Assembly: GCA_047629095.1 (NCBI GenBank)
Contig: JBLHWM010000082.1
Location: 1 to 11,723 of the forward strand
DNA length: 11,723 nucleotides
Source of the DNA: CALBMX01 sp047629095
GTDB lineage: Bacteria; Planctomycetota; UBA1135; GCA-002686595
Direction: 5' to 3'
Both the position numbers and the translations under genes were made by a program. Within the stretch, counting starts at the first letter, position 1, and every line of letters begins with the position of its first letter. The notes beneath the pieces were generated by a model, which had not been told where the DNA came from, ran no database searches, and worked only from the letters and a program-made list of their open reading frames with translations. Positions 1-7,835 of the stretch are shown one piece after another.

Positions 1-811
<811 letters not shown>

Positions 812-859
812 ATCTTTGGGGTCGCTTGCGTTCGAAGTGAGATGGAGCTGGGCCAGGAG

Positions 860-1903
860 CTACTGGCCGGGGATGAGCACGATCTTGCCGAGCACCTCGC
901 GGTTCTCGAGGGCGGCGTGGGCCGAGGCGATCTCGCTCATGGGGAGCACTCGGTCGACCACGGGCTTGAGGGCGCCAGTAGCGGCGGCTTCGAAGATCGC
1001 GGAGTAGGCATTCCGGGGGCCCATGGTCGAGCCGAGTATGCTGATGTTCTTGATGAAGAGGTGCGGCAGCTGGATGCTGACCTCGGCGCCGGTGGTTCCG
1101 CCGCAGGTGACGAGCCGGCCGTTGCGGGCTAGGGAGCGCGTGGAGTCCTTCCAAGTCGCTGGCCCAACGTGCTCGACTACGACGTCTACGCCCCGGCCAT
1201 CGGTGAGCTCGCGCACGCGCTTGCTCCAGCCCGGAGTCGAGTGGTCGATGACATCGTCGGCGCCGAGCAGACCGGAGAGGTCGCGCTTGGCTTCACTGCC
1301 TGCAGTTGCAATCACCGTGGCGCCGAGATACTTGGCGATCTGGATCGCAGCCGAGCCGACGCCGCTCGTGCCGCCGAGCACTAGCACCGTCTCGCCTGGC
1401 TGCAGATTGACGCGGGTGACCAGCATGCCCCAGGCGGTTACGAAAGCCAGGGGCATCGCGGCCGCTTGGATGGGGTCGAGTCCATCAGGAAGGCTGGTGA
1501 GGAAGCGCGCCTCGATGGCAATGAACTCGGTGTTGAGCCCGTCACAATGCTCGCCACGCACACCGTAGTCAGCAGACAGGTGGTCTAGGCCGGCGCGGTC
1601 CATGTCGCTCTCGCCCGAACTGTAGCCGGGCTCGATCACGACCGTGTCGCCGACCTGCAGGTCCGTCGCGGCGTCAGTGCCCTCGCCGAAGGCCACCACC
1701 TCGCCGGTGCCGTCACAGCCGAGGATGCGCGGAAAGGGGATCGGCATGCCTGGCATACCGCGGCGCACCCAAAGGTCGAGGTGATTGATCGAGACCGCAA
1801 GCACGCGCACGAGCACTTCGCCGGGGCCGGGCTCGGGCACGGGGCGCTGTTCGATCTGGATGACGCTGGGGTCACCGTGTTCGCGGATGAGGGCAACTTG
1901 CAT
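860..1903 (-). CDS. Medium-chain dehydrogenase/reductase (zinc-type alcohol dehydrogenase-like / quinone oxidoreductase-like)
   Basis: A 347-residue NAD(P)-dependent oxidoreductase of the MDR superfamily. The GroES-like domain is residues 1-130, with NHLD at 40-43, GCDGTGEV at 62-69 and GEHCDG at 117-122. The Rossmann domain starts around 170 and has a clear nucleotide loop, GGTSGVG (177-183), followed by Q188. The structural-zinc lobe normally carries four cysteines; here residues 94-112 contain none, so that zinc is lost. The usual catalytic Cys (CxxD) is Asn40. The protein may therefore be zinc-independent or bind metal unusually. The start is set at ATG 1903, which begins the expected beta-strand QVALIREHG. 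The frame stays open 66 codons further upstream, but that extension overlaps the C-terminus of the upstream gene and looks unlike MDR sequence. There is no clear Shine-Dalgarno. Substrate unknown; proximity to the acyl-CoA dehydrogenase hints at fatty or short-chain acid metabolism, which is inference. Confidence 0.88.
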   Translation of the reverse strand: MQVALIREHGDPSVIQIEQRPVPEPGPGEVLVRVLAVSINHLDLWVRRGMPGMPIPFPRILGCDGTGEVVAFGEGTDAATDLQVGDTVVIEPGYSSGESDMDRAGLDHLSADYGVRGEHCDGLNTEFIAIEARFLTSLPDGLDPIQAAAMPLAFVTAWGMLVTRVNLQPGETVLVLGGTSGVGSAAIQIAKYLGATVIATAGSEAKRDLSGLLGADDVIDHSTPGWSKRVRELTDGRGVDVVVEHVGPATWKDSTRSLARNGRLVTCGGTTGAEVSIQLPHLFIKNISILGSTMGPRNAYSAIFEAAATGALKPVVDRVLPMSEIASAHAALENREVLGKIVLIPGQ

Positions 1904-1964
1904 GGCGGGGAGGATAAGGGTCCGGGGCCGAACTTGGACGGCAAACAGGGGATCCCGAGGCTGG

Positions 1965-3845
1965 TTAGCGCAGGATGTGCCGACGGACGCTGTAACCCGT
2001 GGCTTTTCCGTCGAGCCCGAGCTCGAGGATCTGTAGATCGAGCTCTTGGCCAGGCTCGAGCTTGGACCAGAAATCTGCGGGAACCTGGTAGGTGCCCGCA
2101 AGGGGCGCGCCTGTGTGGACGGTGCCTCGCACGAGGCTCCGCTGCTTGCGCCAAATCTCGTCCAGCATCATCGGGTTATCTAGGGCCAAGTAGGCCTCGT
2201 ACAGAGCGCCCGGCTTCGCTTCCCAGGTGAGCAGCGGTGGCGGCCCGCCGGTGACGGCATCCTTGGCGTCGATGGGCCAGCTCGAAGAGGTATGCCCATC
2301 CACTAGCCACTTCACAGTGGCTTCGCCCGTAGTGATCAGAGGCCGGGGCTTGCGGTGCTCATCGGTCATGGCCATGCCTGGGGATTGGTTCCAGCCCACG
2401 GGCCGCAGGCGTCCCACGAGCATGGGGAACGCCGCGAAACAGAGCACAAGGCACACGAGTGCCACAGGCTTCAGCAGGCGCAAACGCTCGAGGCCGAGGC
2501 CAACGGGAAAGATGACCGCTACGAGGAAAGGATAGAGATGCCGCCCCTGGGGTTGGGGAATGTGCAGGTTGAACCACATCTCGGCGAGCTGAATCGTGAT
2601 GGCTGCAGCGAGCAGTAAGAGGAATGCGGATGCGCGGCGATGCTCGGCCCCTACGAAGGAGCCGACCTCGGCACCCCGGGTCACAGAGCTCAGACCAAGG
2701 CGCGCCTTGCGGGACACAAGAGCAACCCCAAGGGCTCCACTCACAGCCATGACGCCCATGACCGGCAGGGAGATCCACGCAGGGAACCAGACCGAAGCCC
2801 AACCGAAGTCGGCAAACCAGGTCAGGAAGATCGTCTGGAAGTAGTGCCAGATGCGCAGACCACTCCAGGCCACGGCCTCGAAGCCTTCGGGGTTGTGGTA
2901 GTCGCTGATCATCTGGTAATGCCACATCCACAAGGGGTGGCCCGAATCCAGCAGCGCGGCGAAGAAGTAGGGGCCGGCGATAGAGCCGAAGCCGCCGACC
3001 GCCAAGAGCGCCGACTTGGCTGTCAAGCGCCCGTGGCGCGAGGCCAGGAGCGCCGCCATGACCAGCACCGGGATGAGCACGAGCCCATTGAGCTTCGTGA
3101 TCGAGCAGAGTCCTGTGAACACGCCCACGCCGAGGGCCCAGCGCCCCTGGCCACCGGTCCCGGCAATCCACTCGACCATACACCAGAGCGCTAAGCAGCC
3201 GAAGGCCGCGACGGTGAGGTCCATGGTCACCGTACCCGATAGGAACTGCAGCTGGGGAGTCCAAGCCAGAAGTGCCGTGAACCAGAGCGCGCGGTTTTCG
3301 CACCCAAGGGCGCGGCGCAGGGTCAGCCAGGCTGCGACTAGGGCGAGAGCGCCCCACAGCGCCGTGGTGAGGCGGAACATGCGGATCGACCCAACGGCAC
3401 CACTGAAGACCCCCGTGCCGTCAGCCTCGTCCCCACCGTGGTGGAAGAAGAGCCGCGACATGGGCTCGGCGAGCACCTCTTCTGTGGTGGTTGGTGCACG
3501 GCCGCTAGCCTTCCTGGACTTGTCTCGGAAGAAGTCCCGGTTGCCCACGGGGGCCGGCGCCCATGCGTCCATACCAAGTCCCTGGTAGACGGGCTTCATC
3601 GCCAAGAACCAGAACGGTGGCAGTATGCCCCGGGGCAAGTGCTCGAGCTCGTAGGTCATCTTCGCGGATGGCGTAGCGAGCTTGCCCTCCACATCGATGT
3701 AGCGAATGTAGTTCAGGTTGCCAGGCTCGTCGGGCCCCTCGAAGATCGGAACCCAAATCGCGTGGCCAACGGAGAAGGCCAAGTAGGTCGCGATCAGCAG
3801 CAGAAGCTTCGGCCAAACGCGCTTGTGGGAAGAGAGGCTAGCCAC
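1965..3845 (-). CDS. DUF2142 / GT-C-like polytopic membrane protein, probable polyprenyl-phosphate-sugar glycosyltransferase
   Basis: A 626-residue inner-membrane protein. A first membrane segment lies at about residues 12-32. It is followed by a loop with EGPDEPGN (36-43), matching the acidic PDE signature I associate with DUF2142 and related GT-C glycosyltransferases. Further hydrophobic segments lie roughly at 158-178, 187-228, 236-268, 278-300, 335-378, 405-425 and 436-475. A QGRHLYP motif (433-439) resembles the QGRY/F element of DUF2142. Residues about 490-626 are hydrophilic and probably form an extracytoplasmic C-terminal domain. By analogy the protein would transfer a sugar from a lipid carrier to a glycan or protein outside the membrane; donor and acceptor are unknown. 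The start is GTG at 3845, inside the end of the upstream gene (GTGGCTAG, 8-nt overlap), with a weak GAGG 9 nt upstream. Starting here keeps the first membrane helix. The overlap suggests translational coupling to the epimerase. Confidence 0.78.
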   Translation of the reverse strand: MASLSSHKRVWPKLLLLIATYLAFSVGHAIWVPIFEGPDEPGNLNYIRYIDVEGKLATPSAKMTYELEHLPRGILPPFWFLAMKPVYQGLGMDAWAPAPVGNRDFFRDKSRKASGRAPTTTEEVLAEPMSRLFFHHGGDEADGTGVFSGAVGSIRMFRLTTALWGALALVAAWLTLRRALGCENRALWFTALLAWTPQLQFLSGTVTMDLTVAAFGCLALWCMVEWIAGTGGQGRWALGVGVFTGLCSITKLNGLVLIPVLVMAALLASRHGRLTAKSALLAVGGFGSIAGPYFFAALLDSGHPLWMWHYQMISDYHNPEGFEAVAWSGLRIWHYFQTIFLTWFADFGWASVWFPAWISLPVMGVMAVSGALGVALVSRKARLGLSSVTRGAEVGSFVGAEHRRASAFLLLLAAAITIQLAEMWFNLHIPQPQGRHLYPFLVAVIFPVGLGLERLRLLKPVALVCLVLCFAAFPMLVGRLRPVGWNQSPGMAMTDEHRKPRPLITTGEATVKWLVDGHTSSSWPIDAKDAVTGGPPPLLTWEAKPGALYEAYLALDNPMMLDEIWRKQRSLVRGTVHTGAPLAGTYQVPADFWSKLEPGQELDLQILELGLDGKATGYSVRRHILR

Positions 3846-4548
3846 GGAGCGCGGCCTCGATCAAGGGGCGTGGGATACCGATCTCGGCGACCTGCACAGC
3901 GCCGGCGTGGGCAGGTCCCGCACCGAGCAAGAGGCCCGGCTTATGGGCCACGAAGGTGACGGTTCGGTCGGCGCGGATCGCGGTGCCGAGCACCTGCCCC
4001 GTGTCCCCGTGCAAGCCACTTGGAATGTCCACGGCTAGGACGTCGATCGCCGCCGCGTTCGCTAGGTCAACGACCTCGGAAAAGATACCCGTGAGCTCCC
4101 GGCTGAGGCCGCTGCCAAAGAGGCTGTCCACGATCAGGGCAGGGCCGCGACTGAGACTGTCCCGTAGCTCCTTCAGGCCCGCACTTCCTGGGTAGACCTC
4201 GTGAATCACGGTCTGCCCCGCAGCGAGAGCCCGCCACATACGCCCATGGGTCTGGGCATCCGGAGAGAGTTCGTCCAGCTTCCCGGGCTGGCCCACGAAG
4301 AAGACGCTAGCGGAGACGCCATGGTTAAAGAGTGTTCGCGCGATCACAAAACCGTCGCCGCCATTGTTGCCCGGCCCCGCGAGCACGACCACGTTGCCGG
4401 TCCCAGCCCCGGCCAGCATCTCCAGGCACGCCATGGCGCAGGCGCGCCCGGCGTTCTCCATTAGGAGCAGCGATGCCACGCCGCCGTCAATCGCTCGGGC
4501 GTCGAGTTCGCGCGCAGCACGGCAGGAAAGAGTGGGAAGAGTGGGCAT
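3838..4548 (-). CDS. nnrE: NAD(P)H-hydrate epimerase (YjeF N-terminal domain, stand-alone)
   Basis: A 236-residue cytoplasmic repair enzyme that interconverts the R and S epimers of hydrated NADH/NADPH so that the dehydratase can restore them. Diagnostic motifs are LMENAG (29-34), GPGNNGGDG (58-66), DSLFGSGL (141-148, with the catalytic-site Asp141), VDIPSGLHGDTG (173-184) and AHKPG (201-205, Lys203). The length fits an epimerase-only protein: there is no C-terminal ribokinase-like NAD(P)HX dehydratase domain (NnrD) as in E. coli YjeF, and no separate dehydratase gene lies in this window. The ATG is 15 nt after the stop of the HEAT/VWA gene, without an evident Shine-Dalgarno. The end overlaps the next gene by 8 nt. 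The gene therefore looks like part of a compact operon even though its function is unrelated to its neighbours. Confidence 0.93.
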   Translation of the reverse strand: MPTLPTLSCRAARELDARAIDGGVASLLLMENAGRACAMACLEMLAGAGTGNVVVLAGPGNNGGDGFVIARTLFNHGVSASVFFVGQPGKLDELSPDAQTHGRMWRALAAGQTVIHEVYPGSAGLKELRDSLSRGPALIVDSLFGSGLSRELTGIFSEVVDLANAAAIDVLAVDIPSGLHGDTGQVLGTAIRADRTVTFVAHKPGLLLGAGPAHAGAVQVAEIGIPRPLIEAALRG

Positions 4549-4563
4549 CGTGTGAAGGTTCGG

Positions 4564-6126
4564 CTACAGCTCGATCGAGGTGCACTCGCCGCCGGTGGCC
4601 TTGGCGAGGTCCTGCCACTTGTCCGTCAGAAAATTGCTCGCGCCCACCAAGAGCGCGTCATAAGTCACCGCACGATAGCGGTTCTGCTCCGTGAGCAGCT
4701 GCACCATGAGGTCGAGGTTCCAGCGGTATCCGCCGGACGGAGCACCATCGGTGAGGATGATAATCGTGTCCACCTCGGGATCGATTAGAGCAAGTTGGAT
4801 CGCGTCATAGACATTGCCTGCGCCACGGGCTTTGCAGTCCGTGAAGAAGTCCTTGGCCGCATCGATGTTCTTGGGCTTCGCCTTTTGCAGCTCCTCTTGC
4901 CACGGAACAGGGTCGTTGATGTAGGGGATCACGTTGAAGAGCGTTCCCTCGGGCAGGCTATCGAGGGCCTTCTGCAGCTCCCCTCCCACGACGTCCTTCG
5001 GCAGAATACCGTCCGCTTTTTTCGTCCAGATCGAGCCTGAGAGATCGATCAGGAAGCAGACCCGATCACTCAGAATCGGCATGCCCGCAAAGGCGACGGT
5101 GGCCTCACCGCGATCGGCCTCGTGGTCCGCGCCGCTCTTGACCTCGGGCTTCCAATCCTCGGCTAACTTCTCGTGCCACAACTTCCAGGGCCTCACATCG
5201 AGCCTGTACTTGCGGCCCGACAGGCGCTGTAACGAATCCACGAGCGACCATCGAACGCGCTCGCGTTCTTCCACTTCCAGGCGCGCAATCATGAGCCCAA
5301 CACCGGGCTTCGTGGCCACAGCTTCCATCCCATCCACTGCGGCACGGCGCACATTCGAGGACTCATCCGCGAGCAGCTTGCCCAGCAGGCTGAGGGCCGC
5401 GACGGAATCCGTTTTGGCCAGGGTCTGGCCAAAGCGCGCCGCGCCGCAGCGGGCCGCCGCCAGCTTGTCCTCGGCAACCACACGAGCTAGGCTCATGGAC
5501 TCTTCGGGCGTAGCGATCGCGCCAAAAGCCAACAGTGCAGCGCCGCGCACCGCGCCATCGCGGTCCTTCTTCGCCAGTTTCTCAACCGACTTGAACAGCT
5601 CGCGTTGCACGTCGCCTTGCAGATGCTGCCCCTTCGCCAAGCGCTCGACACTCCAGAGTAGCAGGCGCCGCACATCGGGCTCCTTGTCTCCAAGCGCCTT
5701 GGACAGGAGCTCGGCGTCGACGCCCATCTCGCGGCGCCCCAGCATCTCGGCAACCCGCATGCGCACCAGCACGTCCTTCGACTTCAGTCCGTCCTTGCCC
5801 CACAGCACCTTCAGCGCCTTCTCGTCTTCGAGCAGCGCCAACTTCAGCTGGGCCTCGTCGGCGGGCCGCCCCTTGTCATTGGCGAGCCCCTCGATCACAA
5901 GCTTCCAGGAGTCCGTCGTGTTTATCTTCACGCACTGGTTGATCACCGCGCGCCGCCGGGACTCGTCTTTACTGTAGAGCTCCCTGGCCAGCTCCTTGAG
6001 CGTCATGTCCTTGACGTTGTCCACGACAGGGCTCGCGAGCGCCGCCGGCGCCACCCCTTGGGGTGCCTCACCAGCCAAGGCTCCGAGTCCGAAGACCGCG
6101 ATGAAGACTGCTGCTTGAAGATTCAT
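4564..6126 (-). CDS. Exported HEAT-repeat and von Willebrand factor A domain protein
   Basis: A 520-residue protein with three parts. Residues 1-20 form a probable Sec signal peptide (short hydrophobic core ending ALAGEA). Residues about 41-305 are alpha-helical HEAT/armadillo-like repeats, seen as recurring modules such as DVLVRMRVAEMLG, EPDVRRLLLWSVERL and SSNVRRAAVDGMEAV. Residues about 350-520 are a VWA domain with the MIDAS motif DLSGS (361-365) and a distal LTDG (458-461, Asp460). At the usual MIDAS Thr position the loop reads AGNVYDA, with Asn438, so metal binding may differ. A segment RPWKLWHEKL (312-321) between the two domains resembles the W..W linker seen in exported HEAT proteins of Planctomycetota. 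Likely a periplasmic or surface protein-binding scaffold; partner unknown. Its ATG overlaps the stop of the nucleotidase gene (ATGA), with AAGGGA at 6134-6139, 7 nt upstream of the ATG, as ribosome binding site. Confidence 0.83.
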   Translation of the reverse strand: MNLQAAVFIAVFGLGALAGEAPQGVAPAALASPVVDNVKDMTLKELARELYSKDESRRRAVINQCVKINTTDSWKLVIEGLANDKGRPADEAQLKLALLEDEKALKVLWGKDGLKSKDVLVRMRVAEMLGRREMGVDAELLSKALGDKEPDVRRLLLWSVERLAKGQHLQGDVQRELFKSVEKLAKKDRDGAVRGAALLAFGAIATPEESMSLARVVAEDKLAAARCGAARFGQTLAKTDSVAALSLLGKLLADESSNVRRAAVDGMEAVATKPGVGLMIARLEVEERERVRWSLVDSLQRLSGRKYRLDVRPWKLWHEKLAEDWKPEVKSGADHEADRGEATVAFAGMPILSDRVCFLIDLSGSIWTKKADGILPKDVVGGELQKALDSLPEGTLFNVIPYINDPVPWQEELQKAKPKNIDAAKDFFTDCKARGAGNVYDAIQLALIDPEVDTIIILTDGAPSGGYRWNLDLMVQLLTEQNRYRAVTYDALLVGASNFLTDKWQDLAKATGGECTSIEL

Positions 6127-7664
6127 TCGCCTGTCCCTTGGTAGCGATTTTCCGTCGGAATCACGTCTCCAGCACCCTTGCCAAGAGCCTCTTCGCAGAG
6201 GTCCCGCAGCAGTATGCCCGTGTCTAGCTTCGCCCGCGCCGTCACGGACTCCGGCAGATAGCGATCGCCGCCGCCCGCCAGGAACGAGTTCGTCGCCAGG
6301 CTGTACGTCGTGTCCATGTCCACGGGCGCGCCAGCCACGAGCAGGCCCGCCAGCACGAAGTCCTCGCCGTCCATGGCCCAGAGCGCGGTCATGCCACTGA
6401 ACTCGATGCCCGAGTGACTCTTGTCGGTGAGCGCGGACTCCACCGTGGCGAACAACTCCGCGCCGGAGAGGTCCATGGTGGTGAGCGTGTTGCCGAAGGG
6501 CAGGATCTCAAAGAGATCCCGGCGCACGACGGGCCCGGCTTCTAGGTCGCGGCGAATACCACCGCGGTTCTGGATCGCCACGTCGCAGCTCGAGCGGCGG
6601 CGCATGATGTCCGTGATCCAGTTGCCCGCCGCGCTGCTCACGGTGCCGCGGCTGCGACCAAGGCGTTCGCTCAACACGCCCACTTCGGTGGCCATCTCGG
6701 CCGCGCTCAAGCTGGACAGCTCCGCGCAGGCCAGGGCGAGAGCGCTGTTCGTTCGGGACTCGTCCGGGGCAAGCTCGATCAGCTGGGCGCGAGAGTTCAC
6801 GACCTCAAAGGTCACGGGATCCAGATACAGGTCCACGCGCCCAAGCACCGTTGCCTTGCAGCCCGTCTGCACGATCAACGTGTCGCCCTCGCGAATGCCC
6901 TCGCGCAGGGTCGTGTGGGAGTGCCCACCCACAATCAAGGCCAGCTCAGGGTGCTCGGCAGCAAGCTCGATGTCGATGTTCACGCCTAGGTGCGTGACGG
7001 GGATCACTAGATCCACCCCGCCTTCCAGGGCCTCTAGCTCGGTCATCACAACCCGCAGCTCACGCGCCGGATCGACGAAGTCCAAGGCACGCGCATCCTC
7101 GTGGGTGATCGACGGCGTGTCCACGGTCAAGAGCCCCACTAGGGCGACGCGCAGGTTGCCGAAGTCGACGATTCGGTAGGGCAGGGCCCAATCCACGCGC
7201 TGGCCCGAGTCTCGCTCGCGCACATTGGCGATGACGCCGGGTACCCCGCTCTCTTCAATCAAGTTCGCTAGGTGCGGTACGCCGTGGTCGAACTCGTGGT
7301 TGCCGACGCACATGGCGTCGTAGTTCATCTGGCCAATCATGGTCGCGAAGTCCAGGCCGTCGCCCACCAGGCCCTCGGGCGTGCCCTGGTACCAGTCGCC
7401 GCCGTCCACGACCAACACGAGCGCGCCATCTTTCGAGAGCTCGCGTTCCGATGCCTCGATCTCGCCGGCGAGTCGCGCCAGTCCGCCGCGCTCGGGCGGG
7501 TTCTCTTTATCCAGCCAGGTCGCCTCACGCGGCAAGGCCTGCCCGTGCAGGTCGTTGGTGTGCAACACGACGAGGTGCAACAGCTCTTGATCAGAAGCGT
7601 TGCGGGTACCGGCGCAACCGGCGAGAAACAGGAGCCCAAAGAGGCGGAGCGAAGAGAGAGACAT
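6123..7664 (-). CDS. Lipoprotein 5'-nucleotidase / 2',3'-cyclic phosphodiesterase family metallophosphatase (UshA-like)
   Basis: A 513-residue two-domain nucleotidase. A lipoprotein signal occupies residues 1-17, with lipobox FLAGC and lipidated Cys17, so it is membrane-anchored outside the cytoplasm. The N-terminal calcineurin-like metallophosphatase domain has all metal motifs: HTNDLHG (35-41), VDGGD (86-90), GNHEFDHG (121-128), VTHLG (223-227) and GGHSH (246-250). The C-terminal substrate domain has NRGGIR (366-371), LPFGNTL (388-394) and NSFLAGGGDRY (459-469), which in UshA-type enzymes bind the nucleoside. All key residues seem intact, so hydrolysis of extracellular nucleotides for phosphate or nucleoside salvage is likely; exact substrate unknown. 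ATG 7664 has no Shine-Dalgarno but is followed at once by the signal peptide. It lies 171 nt after the DUF4139 gene behind two stem-loops, so it may have its own promoter, and it overlaps the next gene by 4 nt. Confidence 0.93.
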   Translation of the reverse strand: MSLSSLRLFGLLFLAGCAGTRNASDQELLHLVVLHTNDLHGQALPREATWLDKENPPERGGLARLAGEIEASERELSKDGALVLVVDGGDWYQGTPEGLVGDGLDFATMIGQMNYDAMCVGNHEFDHGVPHLANLIEESGVPGVIANVRERDSGQRVDWALPYRIVDFGNLRVALVGLLTVDTPSITHEDARALDFVDPARELRVVMTELEALEGGVDLVIPVTHLGVNIDIELAAEHPELALIVGGHSHTTLREGIREGDTLIVQTGCKATVLGRVDLYLDPVTFEVVNSRAQLIELAPDESRTNSALALACAELSSLSAAEMATEVGVLSERLGRSRGTVSSAAGNWITDIMRRRSSCDVAIQNRGGIRRDLEAGPVVRRDLFEILPFGNTLTTMDLSGAELFATVESALTDKSHSGIEFSGMTALWAMDGEDFVLAGLLVAGAPVDMDTTYSLATNSFLAGGGDRYLPESVTARAKLDTGILLRDLCEEALGKGAGDVIPTENRYQGTGE

Positions 7665-7690
7665 GGATTCAGATGCTTATCAATAGAGGT

Positions 7691-7742
7691 GGGCCCTTCC
7701 CGGGCCGTCCTGCGGAGCAGGAGGCATACCCGGGAAGCGCCC
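7691..7742 (-). repeat. Compound nested inverted repeat (long stem-loop)
   Basis: The outer arms GGGCCCTTCCCGGG (7691-7704) and CCCGGGAAGCGCCC (7729-7742) pair over 14 positions with one C-C mismatch. Nested inside is a second perfect stem, TCCTGC (7708-7713) with GCAGGA (7717-7722) around a GGA loop. The whole 52-nt element could fold as one long bulged hairpin on either strand. It could be a terminator lacking a T-tract, an mRNA-stabilising or attenuating hairpin ahead of the nucleotidase, or a dispersed extragenic palindrome. The sequence alone does not decide between these. Confidence 0.7.
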
Positions 7743-7756
7743 AAGATACCCGATCT

Positions 7757-7808
7757 GCCAAGGGCGACACTATGGAGACTGCAGCTGACCGCAATCGTTG
7801 CCCTTGGC
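7757..7808 (-). repeat. 9-bp perfect inverted repeat, stem-loop after the DUF4139 pair
   Basis: The arms GCCAAGGGC (7757-7765) and GCCCTTGGC (7800-7808) are perfectly complementary and enclose a 34-nt loop. The element starts 27 nt after the stop of the second DUF4139 gene and lies 14 nt before the long nested hairpin. On the minus strand no T-tract follows, so termination is only a possibility. Its total length is 52 nt, equal to that of its neighbour, which may be coincidence. Confidence 0.6.
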
Positions 7809-7835
7809 TTTCGAAAAACCGTGCTCTAAAGTCGT

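Larger units (their letters stand above)
7665..7835. other. 171-nt gap with two consecutive stem-loops; no gene seen
   Basis: This is the largest gap inside the gene run. It separates the DUF4139 pair from the nucleotidase/VWA/epimerase group and would form the 5' leader of the nucleotidase if transcription continues or starts here. It holds two inverted-repeat structures, described separately. Neither is followed by a run of T on the minus strand, so a classical intrinsic terminator is not evident. An AT-rich patch (minus-strand CTATTGATAAG, around 7675-7686) lies just before the nucleotidase start. It could belong to a -10 element but also sits where a ribosome binding site should be; I could not assign a promoter. 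Confidence 0.6.

Noticed and set aside
1904..1964. Promoter in the 61-nt gap before the MDR dehydrogenase
   Set aside because: A weak TTGCCG and a TTATCC can be seen, but the spacing is too long for a sigma-70 promoter.
1904..2101. 66-codon N-terminal extension of the MDR dehydrogenase
   Set aside because: It overlaps the 3' end of the membrane-protein gene, is Ser/Arg/Pro-rich, and precedes the natural first beta-strand of the MDR fold.
2359..3357. 332-residue minus-strand frame inside the membrane-protein gene
   Set aside because: Arg/Pro-rich shadow frame. The overlapping 626-residue frame has membrane helices and a PDE motif.
4934..5977. 347-residue plus-strand reading frame opposite the HEAT/VWA gene
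   Set aside because: Low-complexity Ser/Arg-rich product typical of the antisense of a GC-rich gene. The minus-strand frame has clear HEAT and VWA domains.
7691..7742. Classical intrinsic terminator
   Set aside because: The stem is strong but no T-run follows on either strand, so it is recorded only as an inverted repeat.
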